From contig CALVUP010000004.1 in the NCBI GenBank assembly GCA_944363635.1, forward strand, positions 1 through 64,000: a DNA stretch of 64,000 bases, written 5' to 3'. A program made the position numbers and the translations under genes. The notes below the pieces were generated by a model. That model saw only the letters and a list, made by a program, of their open reading frames with translations. It searched no databases and was not told the DNA's origin. Shown piece by piece: positions 25,422 to 33,656 of the stretch (position 1 is the first letter of the stretch; every line of letters begins with the position of its first letter). The DNA is from an uncultured Bacilli bacterium (GTDB taxonomy: Bacteria; Bacillota_I; Bacilli_A; RF39; UBA660).

Positions 25422-26132
25422 TTATATAAGCGATTCTAGAGCCAAAATGATCATTTCATCCAAACTTTTTTCTCTTTCTTCACTTGTTAATTCTTTTTTT
25501 TCATACTTTGAATCGACAATAGTCATTAAACATGCAGTATCTCTTTTGAATTTTTCTCCTAAGTAGAAAAGTCCAAAAGCTTCCATTTCTACAGCCAAGA
25601 AATTCACATTCGGAAAATTCTTTCTAAATTTATTATAATCTACATAAACATCAAACACATCACTTGTCATTGTAAGACCATAGACCACTGGCATATTGAG
25701 TTTTTTAGCGGTTTTTAATATTTTTTCATTTAATTGAAAAGAACTTCTAGCAATATTTTTATCCGTTCCATCCAAAAGCTTATCATAATAACTTAACGAA
25801 TAAGCACCCATAGATAAAACGACATCTTTTACTCGTACATCTTTATGCTGCGATCCAGCACTTCCGATTCGAATAATTCTTTTTACATCATAAAATTGAA
25901 ATAACTCATAAGCATAAATTCCTATACTCGGTATTCCCATTCCAGATGCGAATACCGTAACTCTTTTTCCTTTGTAATAACCGGTATACGCAAACATATT
26001 ACGAACACGATTTACTAATTTATAATCTGTTAAAAATTTTTCTGCAATGTATTTTGCACGCAAGGGATCACCTGGCATCAAAACAGATTCCGCAATTTCA
26101 TTTTTTTTACTTTCAATATGTGGTGTTGGCAT
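25422..26132 (-). CDS. deoD: purine-nucleoside phosphorylase DeoD
   Basis: 236 residues of the trimer/hexamer PNP class. PGDPLRAKYIAE near 20-31, the signature SGMGIPSIGIYAYELF near 63-78, the phosphate-binding RIGSAGS near 91 and LAVEMEAFGLFYL near 178-190 are all present. It cleaves purine nucleosides with phosphate in salvage. It is preceded by GAGTGATTAC. It lies 14 bases after the MscS gene on the same strand and may share its transcript. Confidence 0.96.
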   Translation of the reverse strand: MPTPHIESKKNEIAESVLMPGDPLRAKYIAEKFLTDYKLVNRVRNMFAYTGYYKGKRVTVFASGMGIPSIGIYAYELFQFYDVKRIIRIGSAGSQHKDVRVKDVVLSMGAYSLSYYDKLLDGTDKNIARSSFQLNEKILKTAKKLNMPVVYGLTMTSDVFDVYVDYNKFRKNFPNVNFLAVEMEAFGLFYLGEKFKRDTACLMTIVDSKYEKKELTSEEREKSLDEMIILALESLI

Positions 26133-26146
26133 GTAATCACTCCTTT

Positions 26147-26917
26147 TTATTTTTTTCTTTCTTTATCATAAATATCTTTCATTAATCGATTAATTTCTCT
26201 TTGGACTTTTGCTTGTGAAGAGGCTTTACATTCTACTTTAATGGTATATTCTACATTATTTGCATCTATATTTGTAATTCCCAAATATTCCGTTTTATAA
26301 ACATCCTTTACATCCGCAATCGCAAGTTCATACTTCGATAATTTTTTTTCAAAAGAAACTCGTTTTGTTTCTTGCGGAGTAGAAATAGGAATGTATAAAA
26401 TGGTACGATGCTGTGACAAATTGATCACATCCGAAATGTTACGATTGGCAATGATTTTGATTTCTCCATTTGGTCCCTTTATTTTCGTTGTTCGAAATCC
26501 TAAAGCAATAACTTCTCCTTGAAAATTATTATATTTAATAGTATCTCCGACTACAAAAAAATTATCCATGATGATAAAAATCCCATTAATAAAATCTTTC
26601 ATCGTATCTTGTAAAGCCAAACCAAGTAATACTGATACAATTCCTAAAGATGCTACAATCGAAGAAACATTTACGCCAAAAATACTTAAAATTACTAATA
26701 AAATAATAATATAAATTAAATACGTCACAATGTTTCTCATTAAATTAAAAATAGTCATTCTTCTTTTCTTTTCAAAACCATCTTTTCCTTTAATCAAAAG
26801 ATTGTGTAATACTTTAATCAAAGTTTTATAAACAAGTAAACCTCCAATTATAGTAAGAATTGGACCATATACCCTTTTTTCACAAATAATTTGTATTAAG
26901 AATTCTAGATAACTCAT
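26147..26917 (-). CDS. small-conductance mechanosensitive channel, MscS family (YkuT-like)
   Basis: 256 residues: three membrane helices in about 15-115, with the pore-lining third helix GIVSVLLGLALQDTMKDF near 95-112. The beta domain follows (NFQGEVIALGFRTTKIKGP, near 128-150), then an alpha/beta vestibule. It releases ions under osmotic down-shock. The length suits YkuT-type channels. Confidence 0.93.
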   Translation of the reverse strand: MSYLEFLIQIICEKRVYGPILTIIGGLLVYKTLIKVLHNLLIKGKDGFEKKRRMTIFNLMRNIVTYLIYIIILLVILSIFGVNVSSIVASLGIVSVLLGLALQDTMKDFINGIFIIMDNFFVVGDTIKYNNFQGEVIALGFRTTKIKGPNGEIKIIANRNISDVINLSQHRTILYIPISTPQETKRVSFEKKLSKYELAIADVKDVYKTEYLGITNIDANNVEYTIKVECKASSQAKVQREINRLMKDIYDKERKK

Positions 26918-26975
26918 TTTATCACCTATTTAAAATTATATCATAAGAATAAAAAATAATGAAGAAATTACTTCA

Positions 26976-27962
26976 TTATTTCCGATTCATTTTATATTTT
27001 ACTTTCTTTTGACTACTATGTAGAGATAATGAATGATCCTTACCAATCGTAATTGCCATAATCTTACTTGGTGGAATACTTCCTTGTACTATAAATTCAC
27101 CATATTTAAAAGCATTTGCGATCTTCTCATAAGGACTTCGATAAAAACTATCCTTTTTTTCTTGCTTGATTGTTTCTATATAATTGCTTAGATTACTTGG
27201 TACTAAAATAATTGCTTTTTCTTCTATATCACTTGTTTTTATATTTTTGCCGTATGTCGTATAAAAATGTAAAAACGACTGTACTTCTTCAGGAGATACT
27301 TCTACAGAAGTCGCTGCAATCGTTTGATATAAAAACTGTGCAATCGCTTCTTCATCTTTCCATGGAATATTTTGAATATTGCCCTGAAAACCTTGAATTA
27401 AATTTTTTAAATACATCCTTAAAAACTCGTTGTCATGTCTAGCGAAAAACAAAGCAACATTCATAGATGGAGAAAAATAAATTTGATTGCAACGTTGTTT
27501 TGAACTTATTGGAACTGGAACATGATCCCACATTATCTTCTTATTCTCATAATTTCGGTTATAAATGTTTCTATATAATTGATTGACCTCGGTTGCTTCT
27601 TGTAACATTTTTTCTTTATACAATGATTCTAAAGAACAAAGACCTTTCCTAAAGATACTTTGTAAATTTTCTTTCGATGTACCATGATATAAAAATCCAT
27701 TCTCGATATGATTTGTATAAAAAAGTTGATCTGGAATTTGTAATTCATTTTCCTTTTCATCTGCATTTAAAAACTTCAAATTTCCTTTTTGCAAACCATG
27801 TCTTACAGTGTCTATATCATCGGTATTTACTAAATAATCAAATATTTGTTGGGTTACTTGCCAGCGTTCAATATCATTCGATTGGCTCGCTAACAACCTT
27901 GTCATTTCTTCCGTTTCTAGAATTTCTTTAAATTTTAAAAATCTTTCTTTTTGCTTCATCAT
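26976..27962 (-). CDS. predicted ADP-ribosyltransferase-like protein
   Basis: 328 residues, no signal peptide. Three segments fit the H-Y-E class of ADP-ribosyltransferase (ART) folds. LYHGTSKENLQSIFRKGL lies near residue 114 after a helical N-terminal region. IYFSPSMNVALFFAR follows near 180. GEFIVQGSIPPSKIMAI near 288 holds a glutamate followed by the usual small-residue and Ile pattern. If active it would transfer ADP-ribose from NAD to an unknown target; the fold call is by motif only. ATG 27962 is chosen because AGAAAGAAG stands before it and it clears the upstream stop by 14 bases; a farther start would overlap the previous gene by 82 bases. It is the second gene of a two-gene unit. Confidence 0.6.
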   Translation of the reverse strand: MMKQKERFLKFKEILETEEMTRLLASQSNDIERWQVTQQIFDYLVNTDDIDTVRHGLQKGNLKFLNADEKENELQIPDQLFYTNHIENGFLYHGTSKENLQSIFRKGLCSLESLYKEKMLQEATEVNQLYRNIYNRNYENKKIMWDHVPVPISSKQRCNQIYFSPSMNVALFFARHDNEFLRMYLKNLIQGFQGNIQNIPWKDEEAIAQFLYQTIAATSVEVSPEEVQSFLHFYTTYGKNIKTSDIEEKAIILVPSNLSNYIETIKQEKKDSFYRSPYEKIANAFKYGEFIVQGSIPPSKIMAITIGKDHSLSLHSSQKKVKYKMNRK

Positions 27963-27976
27963 AAAATTCTTCTTTC

Positions 27977-28495
27977 TTATTTTTTTATCTGCAATTGATA
28001 AGTCTTTATATATTGATACCCTTCTTCTTCTAATTTTTGTTTTTCTTGTGAAAAACAAATTGGCTCTACCTGTTTTAAGTAACCAAACTTATGAGAACAT
28101 AAACCATCCTGCATTTTTAAAACATGTAGTGTTTGTAAAGCATCTTTATCTCCTACTTGTTCCCAAGGATTTAAATGAGAACAATTCTGATTGGTTCTCA
28201 TAAATAAAATAAATTTCCAAGAATTTTCGGGATCCTTTGTTAAAATAGGAAAAGATGATTTGTAAGCGAGATGAAGGGCTTCAAAGTCGCTTTCTATATT
28301 GGCAATGGCTTGTTTAACTTGTAAATGCGTTGTTGCTTTTCCAGAAAAACATCCGGGTTGATAAAAATTTAATCCAACGGATTCCGGTAATAAAGAAATA
28401 TTTAAACCATAAGCGTAACAATTCACTCCATTATAATTTCGATTTGGTATGGTCCTATTTACAAATATATTGGCTTTTATGAGTGTGATATCCAT
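27977..28495 (-). CDS. NCYAY/SHK-motif protein, possible cysteine-peptidase-like fold
   Basis: 172 residues without a signal peptide. An N-terminal VNCYAYGLNI motif at about 24-33 and QPGCFSG near 46-52 are followed by a strand FILFMR near 95 and LHVLKMQDGLCSHKFG near 123-138. The order Cys, then H-x-x-x(R/K)-x-x-x-G-x-x-SHK-x-G, recalls a bacterial and viral family with NCYAYA and WSHKPG motifs that looks like a papain-type hydrolase. That family has no firm function and I infer only a Cys-His site. It is the first gene of a two-gene unit with the ART-like protein. Confidence 0.55.
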   Translation of the reverse strand: MDITLIKANIFVNRTIPNRNYNGVNCYAYGLNISLLPESVGLNFYQPGCFSGKATTHLQVKQAIANIESDFEALHLAYKSSFPILTKDPENSWKFILFMRTNQNCSHLNPWEQVGDKDALQTLHVLKMQDGLCSHKFGYLKQVEPICFSQEKQKLEEEGYQYIKTYQLQIKK

Positions 28496-28555
28496 CTTTT
28501 TTCTCCTTTTTCTAGTCTCTTATTATAACAGATTTCTTCCTTTTTTACAATACTG

Positions 28556-28585
28556 GTATATTCTACATGAAAAATCTCATACTAA
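28556..28585 (+). promoter_or_regulatory. sigma-E-like promoter of the CotF-like genes
   Basis: GTATATT (28556-28562), 15 bases, CATACTAA (28578-28585). Compared with the sigma-E pattern KMATATT-N14/15-CATACAHT, 6 of 7 and about 6 of 8 positions fit. GGAGGAG and the ATG at 28603 follow. Mother-cell expression would suit coat genes. Confidence 0.5.
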
Positions 28586-28602
28586 AGATGGGAGGAGAAA
28601 AT

Positions 28603-28824
28603 ATGAATTATCAACAAGTTCCGAATATAATTAGTGGAAAAGACTTAGATTATTTAATTGATTTATTTCAATGGAATCATAATGGTTATAAACAAACGAT
28701 GTACGCAAAAGATCAAGTAGCGGATGCTGAAATTGTGAACTTTATTACTAAAGCATCTAATGTTTTTCATGAAAATTTAACAATGGTGTTAAACATTTTA
28801 AAACAAGGAGGTTCAAATGAATAA
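28603..28824 (+). CDS. small spore-coat-like protein (CotF-related)
   Basis: 73 residues. The core, ISGKDLDYLIDLFQWNHNGY then a helix ADAEIVNFITKASNVFHENLTMVLNIL, matches small Firmicute coat-associated proteins with STKDLxYLxDxLxW and paired helices. The ATG at 28603 has GGAGGAG directly upstream; an earlier in-frame ATG lacks a site. It overlaps the next gene by 8 bases, so the two are translated together. A sigma-E-like promoter fits mother-cell expression. Confidence 0.72.
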   Translation: MNYQQVPNIISGKDLDYLIDLFQWNHNGYKQTMYAKDQVADAEIVNFITKASNVFHENLTMVLNILKQGGSNE

Positions 28825-29128
28825 TCAAATTTGTAATCCAGAGGTAGAAGTGCCTAGTGGAATCGCTTTCAATGATAAAGATTATATGAACACTCTTTTA
28901 TCTACATTAAAGGAATTGGAAAAAAATCTAGCTATTACTTTAACAGAATGTAGTTGTGAAGAACTTTACCAACAGTATTTTAATTTGTTTAGTAGTGTTG
29001 CTAAATTACAAAGAGAAGCGTATGAAATTATGTTTCGAAAAGGTTGGTATATACTCGAAAAAGCAGAGCAAAATAAAATCGACCAAAAACTACAAATGTT
29101 ATCAAAAGAATTTAATCGTTTATCTTAA
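28817..29128 (+). CDS. spore coat protein, CotF family
   Basis: 103 residues. Asp-Lys-Asp start of the helical domain (FNDKDYMNTLLSTLKELEKNL near 20-40), a second helix with YQQYFNLFSSVAKLQREAYEIM and the family closing motif RKGWYI near 79-84, where CotF proteins have NRGWY. Coat proteins of this family sit in the outer spore layers. It is preceded by AAGGAGG and is second in a two-gene operon that ends in a clear terminator. Confidence 0.78.
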   Translation: MNNQICNPEVEVPSGIAFNDKDYMNTLLSTLKELEKNLAITLTECSCEELYQQYFNLFSSVAKLQREAYEIMFRKGWYILEKAEQNKIDQKLQMLSKEFNRLS

Positions 29129-29150
29129 AACTTCCTAGTGAAGTTTTTTT
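29127..29150 (+). terminator. terminator of the coat gene pair
   Basis: AAAACTTC (29127-29134) pairs with GAAGTTTT (29140-29147) around CTAGT, followed by a T-run. Confidence 0.88.
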
Positions 29151-29151
29151 A

Positions 29152-29181
29152 TTGTGATTTTTCTTTTATTTATGATATGAT
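29152..29181 (+). promoter_or_regulatory. probable promoter of the cyclophilin lipoprotein gene
   Basis: TTGTGA (29152-29157), 18 bases, TATGAT (29176-29181), then GAGGTGAAGT and the ATG at 29199. Confidence 0.5.
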
Positions 29182-29198
29182 TGTAATAGAGGTGAAGT

Positions 29199-29813
29199 AT
29201 GAAAAAAGGAATCTATTTTATTATAGTCATTGTATTTGGGATTTTGCTTGTAAGTGGATGCAAAAGTACAGCTATAGAAACGGAAGAAGAAAAGCAACAG
29301 GAGATGAATTATTTATCTGGAAAACATTATGTTATTATCAATGTAGAGGATTATGGTTCCATTTCTTTAGAACTGGATGCAGACGAAGCCCCCATTACGG
29401 TAACCAATTTTATCAATTTAGTAAAAGAAGGCTTTTACAACGGACTTACTTTTCATCGCATTATTGATGGATTTATGATTCAAGGAGGAGATCCAAATCA
29501 TGATGGTACGGGTGGTAGTGAAAATACAATTAAAGGAGAATTTGCTCAAAATAATGTAGAAAACAATATTTCTCATACGCGTGGTACGATTTCTATGGCT
29601 AGAAGTAATGATTTCGATTCAGCCAGTAGTCAATTTTTTATTGTCCAAGAAGATAGTTTGTTTTTAGATGGTGCTTATGCTGGATTTGGGCATGTTACTG
29701 AAGGCATGGAAATTGTGGATCAAATTTGTGAAAATGCAAAGCCAACGGATGATAATGGAACAATTGTTTATGAGGAGCAACCTGTTATTACTTCTATACA
29801 AGTTGTTGATTAA
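29199..29813 (+). CDS. lipoprotein peptidyl-prolyl cis-trans isomerase (cyclophilin)
   Basis: 204 residues. A lipoprotein signal ends with LVSGC, the modified Cys at residue 21. The cyclophilin domain runs from about 45 to the end. Motifs include NFINLVKEGFYNGLTFHRII with the FHR catalytic arginine, DGFMIQGGDP, HTRGTISMARS near 126 and DGAYAGFGHV near 160. It would help fold exported proteins on the outer face of the membrane. GAGGTGAAGT precedes the start. Single-gene unit. Confidence 0.94.
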   Translation: MKKGIYFIIVIVFGILLVSGCKSTAIETEEEKQQEMNYLSGKHYVIINVEDYGSISLELDADEAPITVTNFINLVKEGFYNGLTFHRIIDGFMIQGGDPNHDGTGGSENTIKGEFAQNNVENNISHTRGTISMARSNDFDSASSQFFIVQEDSLFLDGAYAGFGHVTEGMEIVDQICENAKPTDDNGTIVYEEQPVITSIQVVD

Positions 29814-29845
29814 AAAACTTTCCTATTCAATGGAAAGTTTTTTAT
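29812..29845. terminator. bidirectional terminator after the cyclophilin gene
   Basis: AAAAAACTTTCC (29812-29823) pairs with GGAAAGTTTTTT (29832-29843). It serves the cyclophilin gene and the convergent phosphodiesterase gene. Confidence 0.9.
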
Positions 29846-30945
29846 TTACTTCTATATAAAATAAGTGGTACCAACATTTCTTCGTCGGTTAACCCTGAAT
29901 GTGAAGATTTATGTTTTTTTGTATTCTCATCATATCGAATAGCTTTGTTCCCAATGCCTATAGCAAAATAATCACCTAGTCCATCTCGATAATATTTATT
30001 TTCTTTTCCATAACCATACAATTTTTTTTCAATAATTTCGTCTTTACTCATTAAAATAAAATCTTCTTTTAATACCTCTTTTATTTTCTTCGGAAATACT
30101 GCTAGATATTCTTTTTTTACCCGAAAAGAACAGGCTCTATTATCAATACTAATGTTTTCATCCAACATTTTTACAATTTCCGGGTAATCCGATAAAGTAA
30201 TATAATCACAATTTAAATGTCCATGATCGGAAATGCCAAGAACAAGTGTATCTTTCAACGATGTACACATTTTTTGGAATTCTTTATCCAATTTTTTTAA
30301 AATGTGTCTTTCTTCTTTTGAATCCGTACCATATTTATGTTCTATGTGATCTGGTTCGTTTGAATAAAAATAAATATAATTTTTAAAAGGATTTTTTGTA
30401 ATCTTTTTTATTTTTTTTCTTGCTTTTCGAAAAGATTCGTTTTTTCGATCACTGTATACTGTTATTTTTTCACTATGACACCCTGGTTGTTTGTTGATAT
30501 GATCAACAATAGATTCATATTTTAGTAATGTTTTTGCTACATGATAAGGGGCTGGTTTTCTTTTCGTCCCTTTTATATAGTTTCTTGTTAAAGTAATCAC
30601 AGCATTAAACTCTTTAAAATACATATCCCATCCTAACCATCCGTGTTCAACTGGATTTAATCCTGATTCTACAGTTGTTCTTGCAGCCATTGTAGTAGAA
30701 GGGAAAACAGAAGAAATATGAGTTTTTAAATGCTTATTTAAAAATGGACATACATCTTGATTCCTTTTTAATATATTGTACCCTAATCCATCAAACAAAA
30801 CGAGAACAATATTTTTATAATTCTTTTTTAATTCTTTATCAACACTTTTTAAAGAGGTGTGCGTTGTTCTTATATGAAAGTCACTCATAATCGAGCTCAT
30901 TAAATTCACTAAACCATTTTCATAATCAGGATATCTATATTGCAT
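29842..30945 (-). CDS. alkaline-phosphatase-superfamily phosphodiesterase / nucleotide pyrophosphatase
   Basis: 367 residues. Metal-binding LVLFDGLGYN is near 48-57, the nucleophile threonine lies in FPSTTMAARTT near 80-90 and GLNPVEHGWLGWD follows. A second metal site is in SNEPDHIEHKYG near 195, ISDHGHLNCD near 242, and a final site in SSHSGLTDEEMLVPL. The pattern is that of type I phosphodiesterases. No signal peptide is seen, so it is probably cytoplasmic. Substrate unknown. Confidence 0.88.
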   Translation of the reverse strand: MQYRYPDYENGLVNLMSSIMSDFHIRTTHTSLKSVDKELKKNYKNIVLVLFDGLGYNILKRNQDVCPFLNKHLKTHISSVFPSTTMAARTTVESGLNPVEHGWLGWDMYFKEFNAVITLTRNYIKGTKRKPAPYHVAKTLLKYESIVDHINKQPGCHSEKITVYSDRKNESFRKARKKIKKITKNPFKNYIYFYSNEPDHIEHKYGTDSKEERHILKKLDKEFQKMCTSLKDTLVLGISDHGHLNCDYITLSDYPEIVKMLDENISIDNRACSFRVKKEYLAVFPKKIKEVLKEDFILMSKDEIIEKKLYGYGKENKYYRDGLGDYFAIGIGNKAIRYDENTKKHKSSHSGLTDEEMLVPLILYRSK

Positions 30946-30988
30946 AATACACTCCTTATCTTTCTATTTATATATGTATTCTTTCTTT

Positions 30989-31663
30989 TTAAAATTCTTT
31001 TTTCAGATAAATTTTACTAGCAATTTTATAAGAAATAAAATAAACAAGACAGATCGCTATTATTAAGATAACAGGTAATGCTTGATGAAGAAAGGTAATG
31101 ATTGGTTGCCACGAGAAATGCACATTCAATTTTTCTTGTAAGAATAAAAAGCCACTACATAATAACAGGAAGAATGCTCCAATTACAAAAATTTGTATTC
31201 TGCCTTTTTCCGCACCTAGTTTATAAATACAAGGGATTTGTATTGATTCCATAATACCAATCCCTAAAATGCTACCCAAAGCCATTTCAAAGAATGAATA
31301 TAAATTAGGAATTTGTTTACTCATAACAAACATCGCTATAAAGCTGATCAGCATTCCTACAATTGCTCCAATCAAGGTAGAGAAAATTACAAATAAATAT
31401 TTAGCTTTTACAATTTCTTTCCTTGTAACGGGTAATGTTAAAAGATAAGCATCACAAGAAGCTTGTTCGTCATAGTTAAAAGAAGCCATACTAAACATAC
31501 CAAAACCAAAAGTAAGCATCAAAATAAGCATACTTCCTACTCCTACTACACTGTCTTGTGTAATTGAGATTAAAATAAAAATCAAAATATAGACCAATAA
31601 TGTCTTTCTATAACTTTTTAACTGTAATAAATCTTTTATAATCAATCCTTTGATTGTATTCAT
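30989..31663 (-). CDS. ABC-2 type permease of the GntR-ABC operon
   Basis: 224 residues with six predicted membrane helices and a short N-terminal amphipathic start (IKGLIIKDLLQLKSYRKTL), as in ABC-2 permeases. Its start is 1 base after the stop of the ATPase gene. With the GntR regulator and ATPase it forms a YtrA-type operon, which in Bacillus responds to cell-wall antibiotics. Substrate not visible. Confidence 0.88.
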   Translation of the reverse strand: MNTIKGLIIKDLLQLKSYRKTLLVYILIFILISITQDSVVGVGSMLILMLTFGFGMFSMASFNYDEQASCDAYLLTLPVTRKEIVKAKYLFVIFSTLIGAIVGMLISFIAMFVMSKQIPNLYSFFEMALGSILGIGIMESIQIPCIYKLGAEKGRIQIFVIGAFFLLLCSGFLFLQEKLNVHFSWQPIITFLHQALPVILIIAICLVYFISYKIASKIYLKKEF

Positions 31664-31664
31664 A

Positions 31665-32522
31665 TTATTTTTCCCCCTTTACATATAAAACCATAATCTC
31701 TTCAATCGTTGGTTTATCAATCACTTGTATATCATATTTCTTTTTAAATTGTTTTTTATCTGCGATTAAAATCTCATAACCATAACGGTTTTTTCTATAC
31801 TTAATATAATCTTGTTTCACAATCTTTTTAAAATCCTTCTCTAAACATTTTACGATTCCATATTTATCCAATAAGTCGTCTCTTGTTTTGGTAAAAACAA
31901 TTTCTCCTTGATGAATAAATGTAATATAATCTGCGATATGTTCTAAATCAGAAGTAATATGACTAGATACAAAAATTGCATGTTCTTCGTTTTGAATAAA
32001 ATCTTGAAAAATATCGAGAATTTCATTTCGAGCGATAGGATCCAAACCAGAGGTTGGTTCATCCAAAATCAATAATTTAGGATGATGAGAAAGTGCGACA
32101 GCAATTTTTAATTTCATTTTCATTCCACTGGAATATTCTTTTATTGGTTGTGTTTTTGGTAATTGAAACTTTTCTAAGTATTGAAAATATAAAGTTTGGT
32201 CCCAATTCTTATATATATGTTCCATTGTTTTATGAATATCGGTTGGTGTTAAATAAGGAGATAAAAAATGATCATCCAAAACAACGCCTATTTCTTCTTT
32301 ACAGTTTTTTTCATTTTCTTGTAATGAATGGCCAAACAAACAAACCTCTCCTTGATCAATAGAAATTAAATTTAAAATCGCTTTAATGGTTGTGGTTTTA
32401 CCCGCACCATTTTCGCCAATTAATCCTAAAATCATTCCTTTAGGTAGTTTAATATTACAATTTTTTAATTCAAAATTATTGTATTTCTTTTGTACACCCT
32501 TTATTTCTAAAATATTTTCCAT
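31665..32522 (-). CDS. ABC transporter ATP-binding protein
   Basis: 285 residues. Walker A GENGAGKTT near 36, signature YSSGMKMKLKIA near 131, Walker B LLILDEPTSG near 152 and the switch His in SSHITSDLEHIADY near 186 are present. The C-terminal part (about 215-285) is the extension common in this group. It pairs with the permease gene; both stand behind the GntR gene. Confidence 0.95.
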   Translation of the reverse strand: MENILEIKGVQKKYNNFELKNCNIKLPKGMILGLIGENGAGKTTTIKAILNLISIDQGEVCLFGHSLQENEKNCKEEIGVVLDDHFLSPYLTPTDIHKTMEHIYKNWDQTLYFQYLEKFQLPKTQPIKEYSSGMKMKLKIAVALSHHPKLLILDEPTSGLDPIARNEILDIFQDFIQNEEHAIFVSSHITSDLEHIADYITFIHQGEIVFTKTRDDLLDKYGIVKCLEKDFKKIVKQDYIKYRKNRYGYEILIADKKQFKKKYDIQVIDKPTIEEIMVLYVKGEK

Positions 32523-32524
32523 TT

Positions 32525-32899
32525 TTATTCCTCCTCATACAATATATTTAATATATTTTGTAGTTCTTTCTTAGTTACCTGGCTTATTTTTGCTATAGAA
32601 ACTGCCGTATCAAGTAATCCTTCTATTTTTTGGAGTTGCTCTTCACGAATCAGTTCCCTATTTTTACCAGAGACATAGATGCCCTTACCTGGTATAGTTT
32701 CCACATATCCTTCCCTTTCCAACTCATCATAAGCATTTTTCGTCGTAATAACACTAATTCGTAAATCTTTCGCTAATTTTCGAATCGAAGGAAGTTGTTC
32801 TTGATATTTGAGTTCATTGGTAATAATTTTATTTTTAATCTGTTCTTTTATTTGTTCATAAATGGGTATATTGCTCGAATTACTAATAATAATATCCAT
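32525..32899 (-). CDS. GntR-family regulator, YtrA subfamily
   Basis: 124 residues. Winged-helix DNA-binding domain at about 10-75 (PIYEQIKEQIKNKI, LPSIRKLAKDLRIS, KNAYDELEREGYVETIPGKG), then a short two-helix dimerisation tail, the YtrA layout. First gene of an operon with an ABC ATPase and permease. A perfect palindrome overlapping its -10 region is the likely operator, so the operon is probably autorepressed and switched on by an envelope signal. Confidence 0.93.
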   Translation of the reverse strand: MDIIISNSSNIPIYEQIKEQIKNKIITNELKYQEQLPSIRKLAKDLRISVITTKNAYDELEREGYVETIPGKGIYVSGKNRELIREEQLQKIEGLLDTAVSIAKISQVTKKELQNILNILYEEE

Positions 32900-32917
32900 A
32901 CTTTCCTCCTAACCGTT

Positions 32918-32953
32918 TATATACAGTATATACAGTTTACAATTCTTTGTCAA
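32918..32953 (-). promoter_or_regulatory. promoter and GntR operator
   Basis: Minus strand TTGACA (32948-32953), 17 bases, TATACT (32925-32930). The perfect palindrome TATATAC-T-GTATATA at 32918-32932 covers the -10 box. AGGAGG and the start codon follow. Confidence 0.82.
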
Positions 32954-33025
32954 TAAAAAAGAAAAGATTTCTCTTTTCTGAGTTCTTTGTGTTAAAATAA
33001 AAGTAGATGATAAGGATGGGATAAT

Positions 33026-33226
33026 ATGAAATTTGGTATGAGAACGCCTAGTTTAAAAAAATCAATTAAAGCAAGAACAACAGGCAAATTAAAAAGGTCT
33101 ATAAAAAAAGCAATTAATCCACTTTATGGAAAAAAAGGAATGGGTATGATTAAAAATCCTAAGAAAGCCATTTACAATAAAGTTTACAAAAAAACAACTT
33201 TTAGTTTTTTTGATTTGTTTAAATAA
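33026..33226 (+). CDS. small very basic conserved protein
   Basis: 66 residues, with about a third Lys or Arg. It reads as a Firmicute family with the pattern RTPSLKKSIKARTTGKLKR, then KAINPLYGKKGMG, IKNPKKAIYNKVY and a final TTFSFFDLFK. I recall such proteins from plasmids, phages and chromosomes but know no function. AAGGATGGGA precedes the start and a strong terminator follows. The charge suggests nucleic-acid binding, which is inference. Confidence 0.8.
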   Translation: MKFGMRTPSLKKSIKARTTGKLKRSIKKAINPLYGKKGMGMIKNPKKAIYNKVYKKTTFSFFDLFK

Positions 33227-33227
33227 A

Positions 33228-33253
33228 AAAATTCGTGTTCGCGCACGAATTTT
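33228..33253. terminator. bidirectional terminator
   Basis: AAAATTCGTG (33228-33237) pairs with CACGAATTTT (33244-33253), with T-runs on both strands. It closes the small basic gene on the plus strand and the tRNA-Glu transcript on the minus strand. Confidence 0.9.
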
Positions 33254-33263
33254 ATTTTTATCT

Positions 33264-33340
33264 TGGTAGCCTGTACGGAATTCGAATCCGTGAATGTTGC
33301 CTTGAGAGGGCAATGTGTTAAGCCACTTCACCAACAGGCC
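33264..33340 (-). tRNA. tRNA-Glu (CTC)
   Basis: Minus-strand cloverleaf: acceptor GGCCTGT pairs with ACAGGCT with a G-U closing pair, anticodon stem TTGCC/GGCAA and loop CTCTCAA give anticodon CTC (GAG codons). The T-arm has GGATTCGAATTCC. CCA is encoded. No variable arm, which excludes Leu or Ser. The common TTC isoacceptor is not in this window. Confidence 0.9.
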
Positions 33341-33399
33341 ATGTAAAGTTGTTTTTTACAACAACATTATTCTAGCATAAATATTTTTTTTATTCAATA

Positions 33400-33645
33400 T
33401 TATTTTATTGTTTTCTGATATGCATTTATTTTATCTTCTACATCTCTTTCTATAATATTTTTAAAATGATTTCATATAACAAAAATTTTTTGCTTAAATA
33501 TTTCTAAATTATAAACTCTTTGATTCTGTTTATATATTGGAATGTTTTTCTCCTTCCAATAAAATTGTTAAAATATAATTCTCACAAATGTATTTTTCCT
33601 AAAAAAACTAGTAGCGTGAATATAATATTAATCTAAATTCATCAT
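33400..33645 (-). pseudogene. decayed fourth copy of the HATGG family
   Basis: This stretch of over 300 bases has no intact gene but contains recognisable pieces of the family encoded by the three genes upstream. From 33645 it reads MMNLD-stop-YYIHAT, identical in plan to the start of the intact copies. Further on, in another frame, comes ILLEGE (compare NILLEGK). Then PIYKQNQRVYNLEIFKQKIFVI, a stop, and DVEDKINAYQKTIK ending at the TAA at 33400. These match LEIFKQNLQVI and DDIEKHIKIYQKE in the first copy. The middle of the gene is deleted. It begins 11 bases after the stop of the third copy, keeping the spacing of the array. Confidence 0.88.
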
Positions 33646-33656
33646 AAAATTATCTC

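Noticed and set aside
33264-33645. tRNA-Glu as an integration site for a mobile element carrying the HATGG array
   Set aside because: No integrase and no duplicated tRNA 3' end was found on the far side of the array, so integration is not supported.
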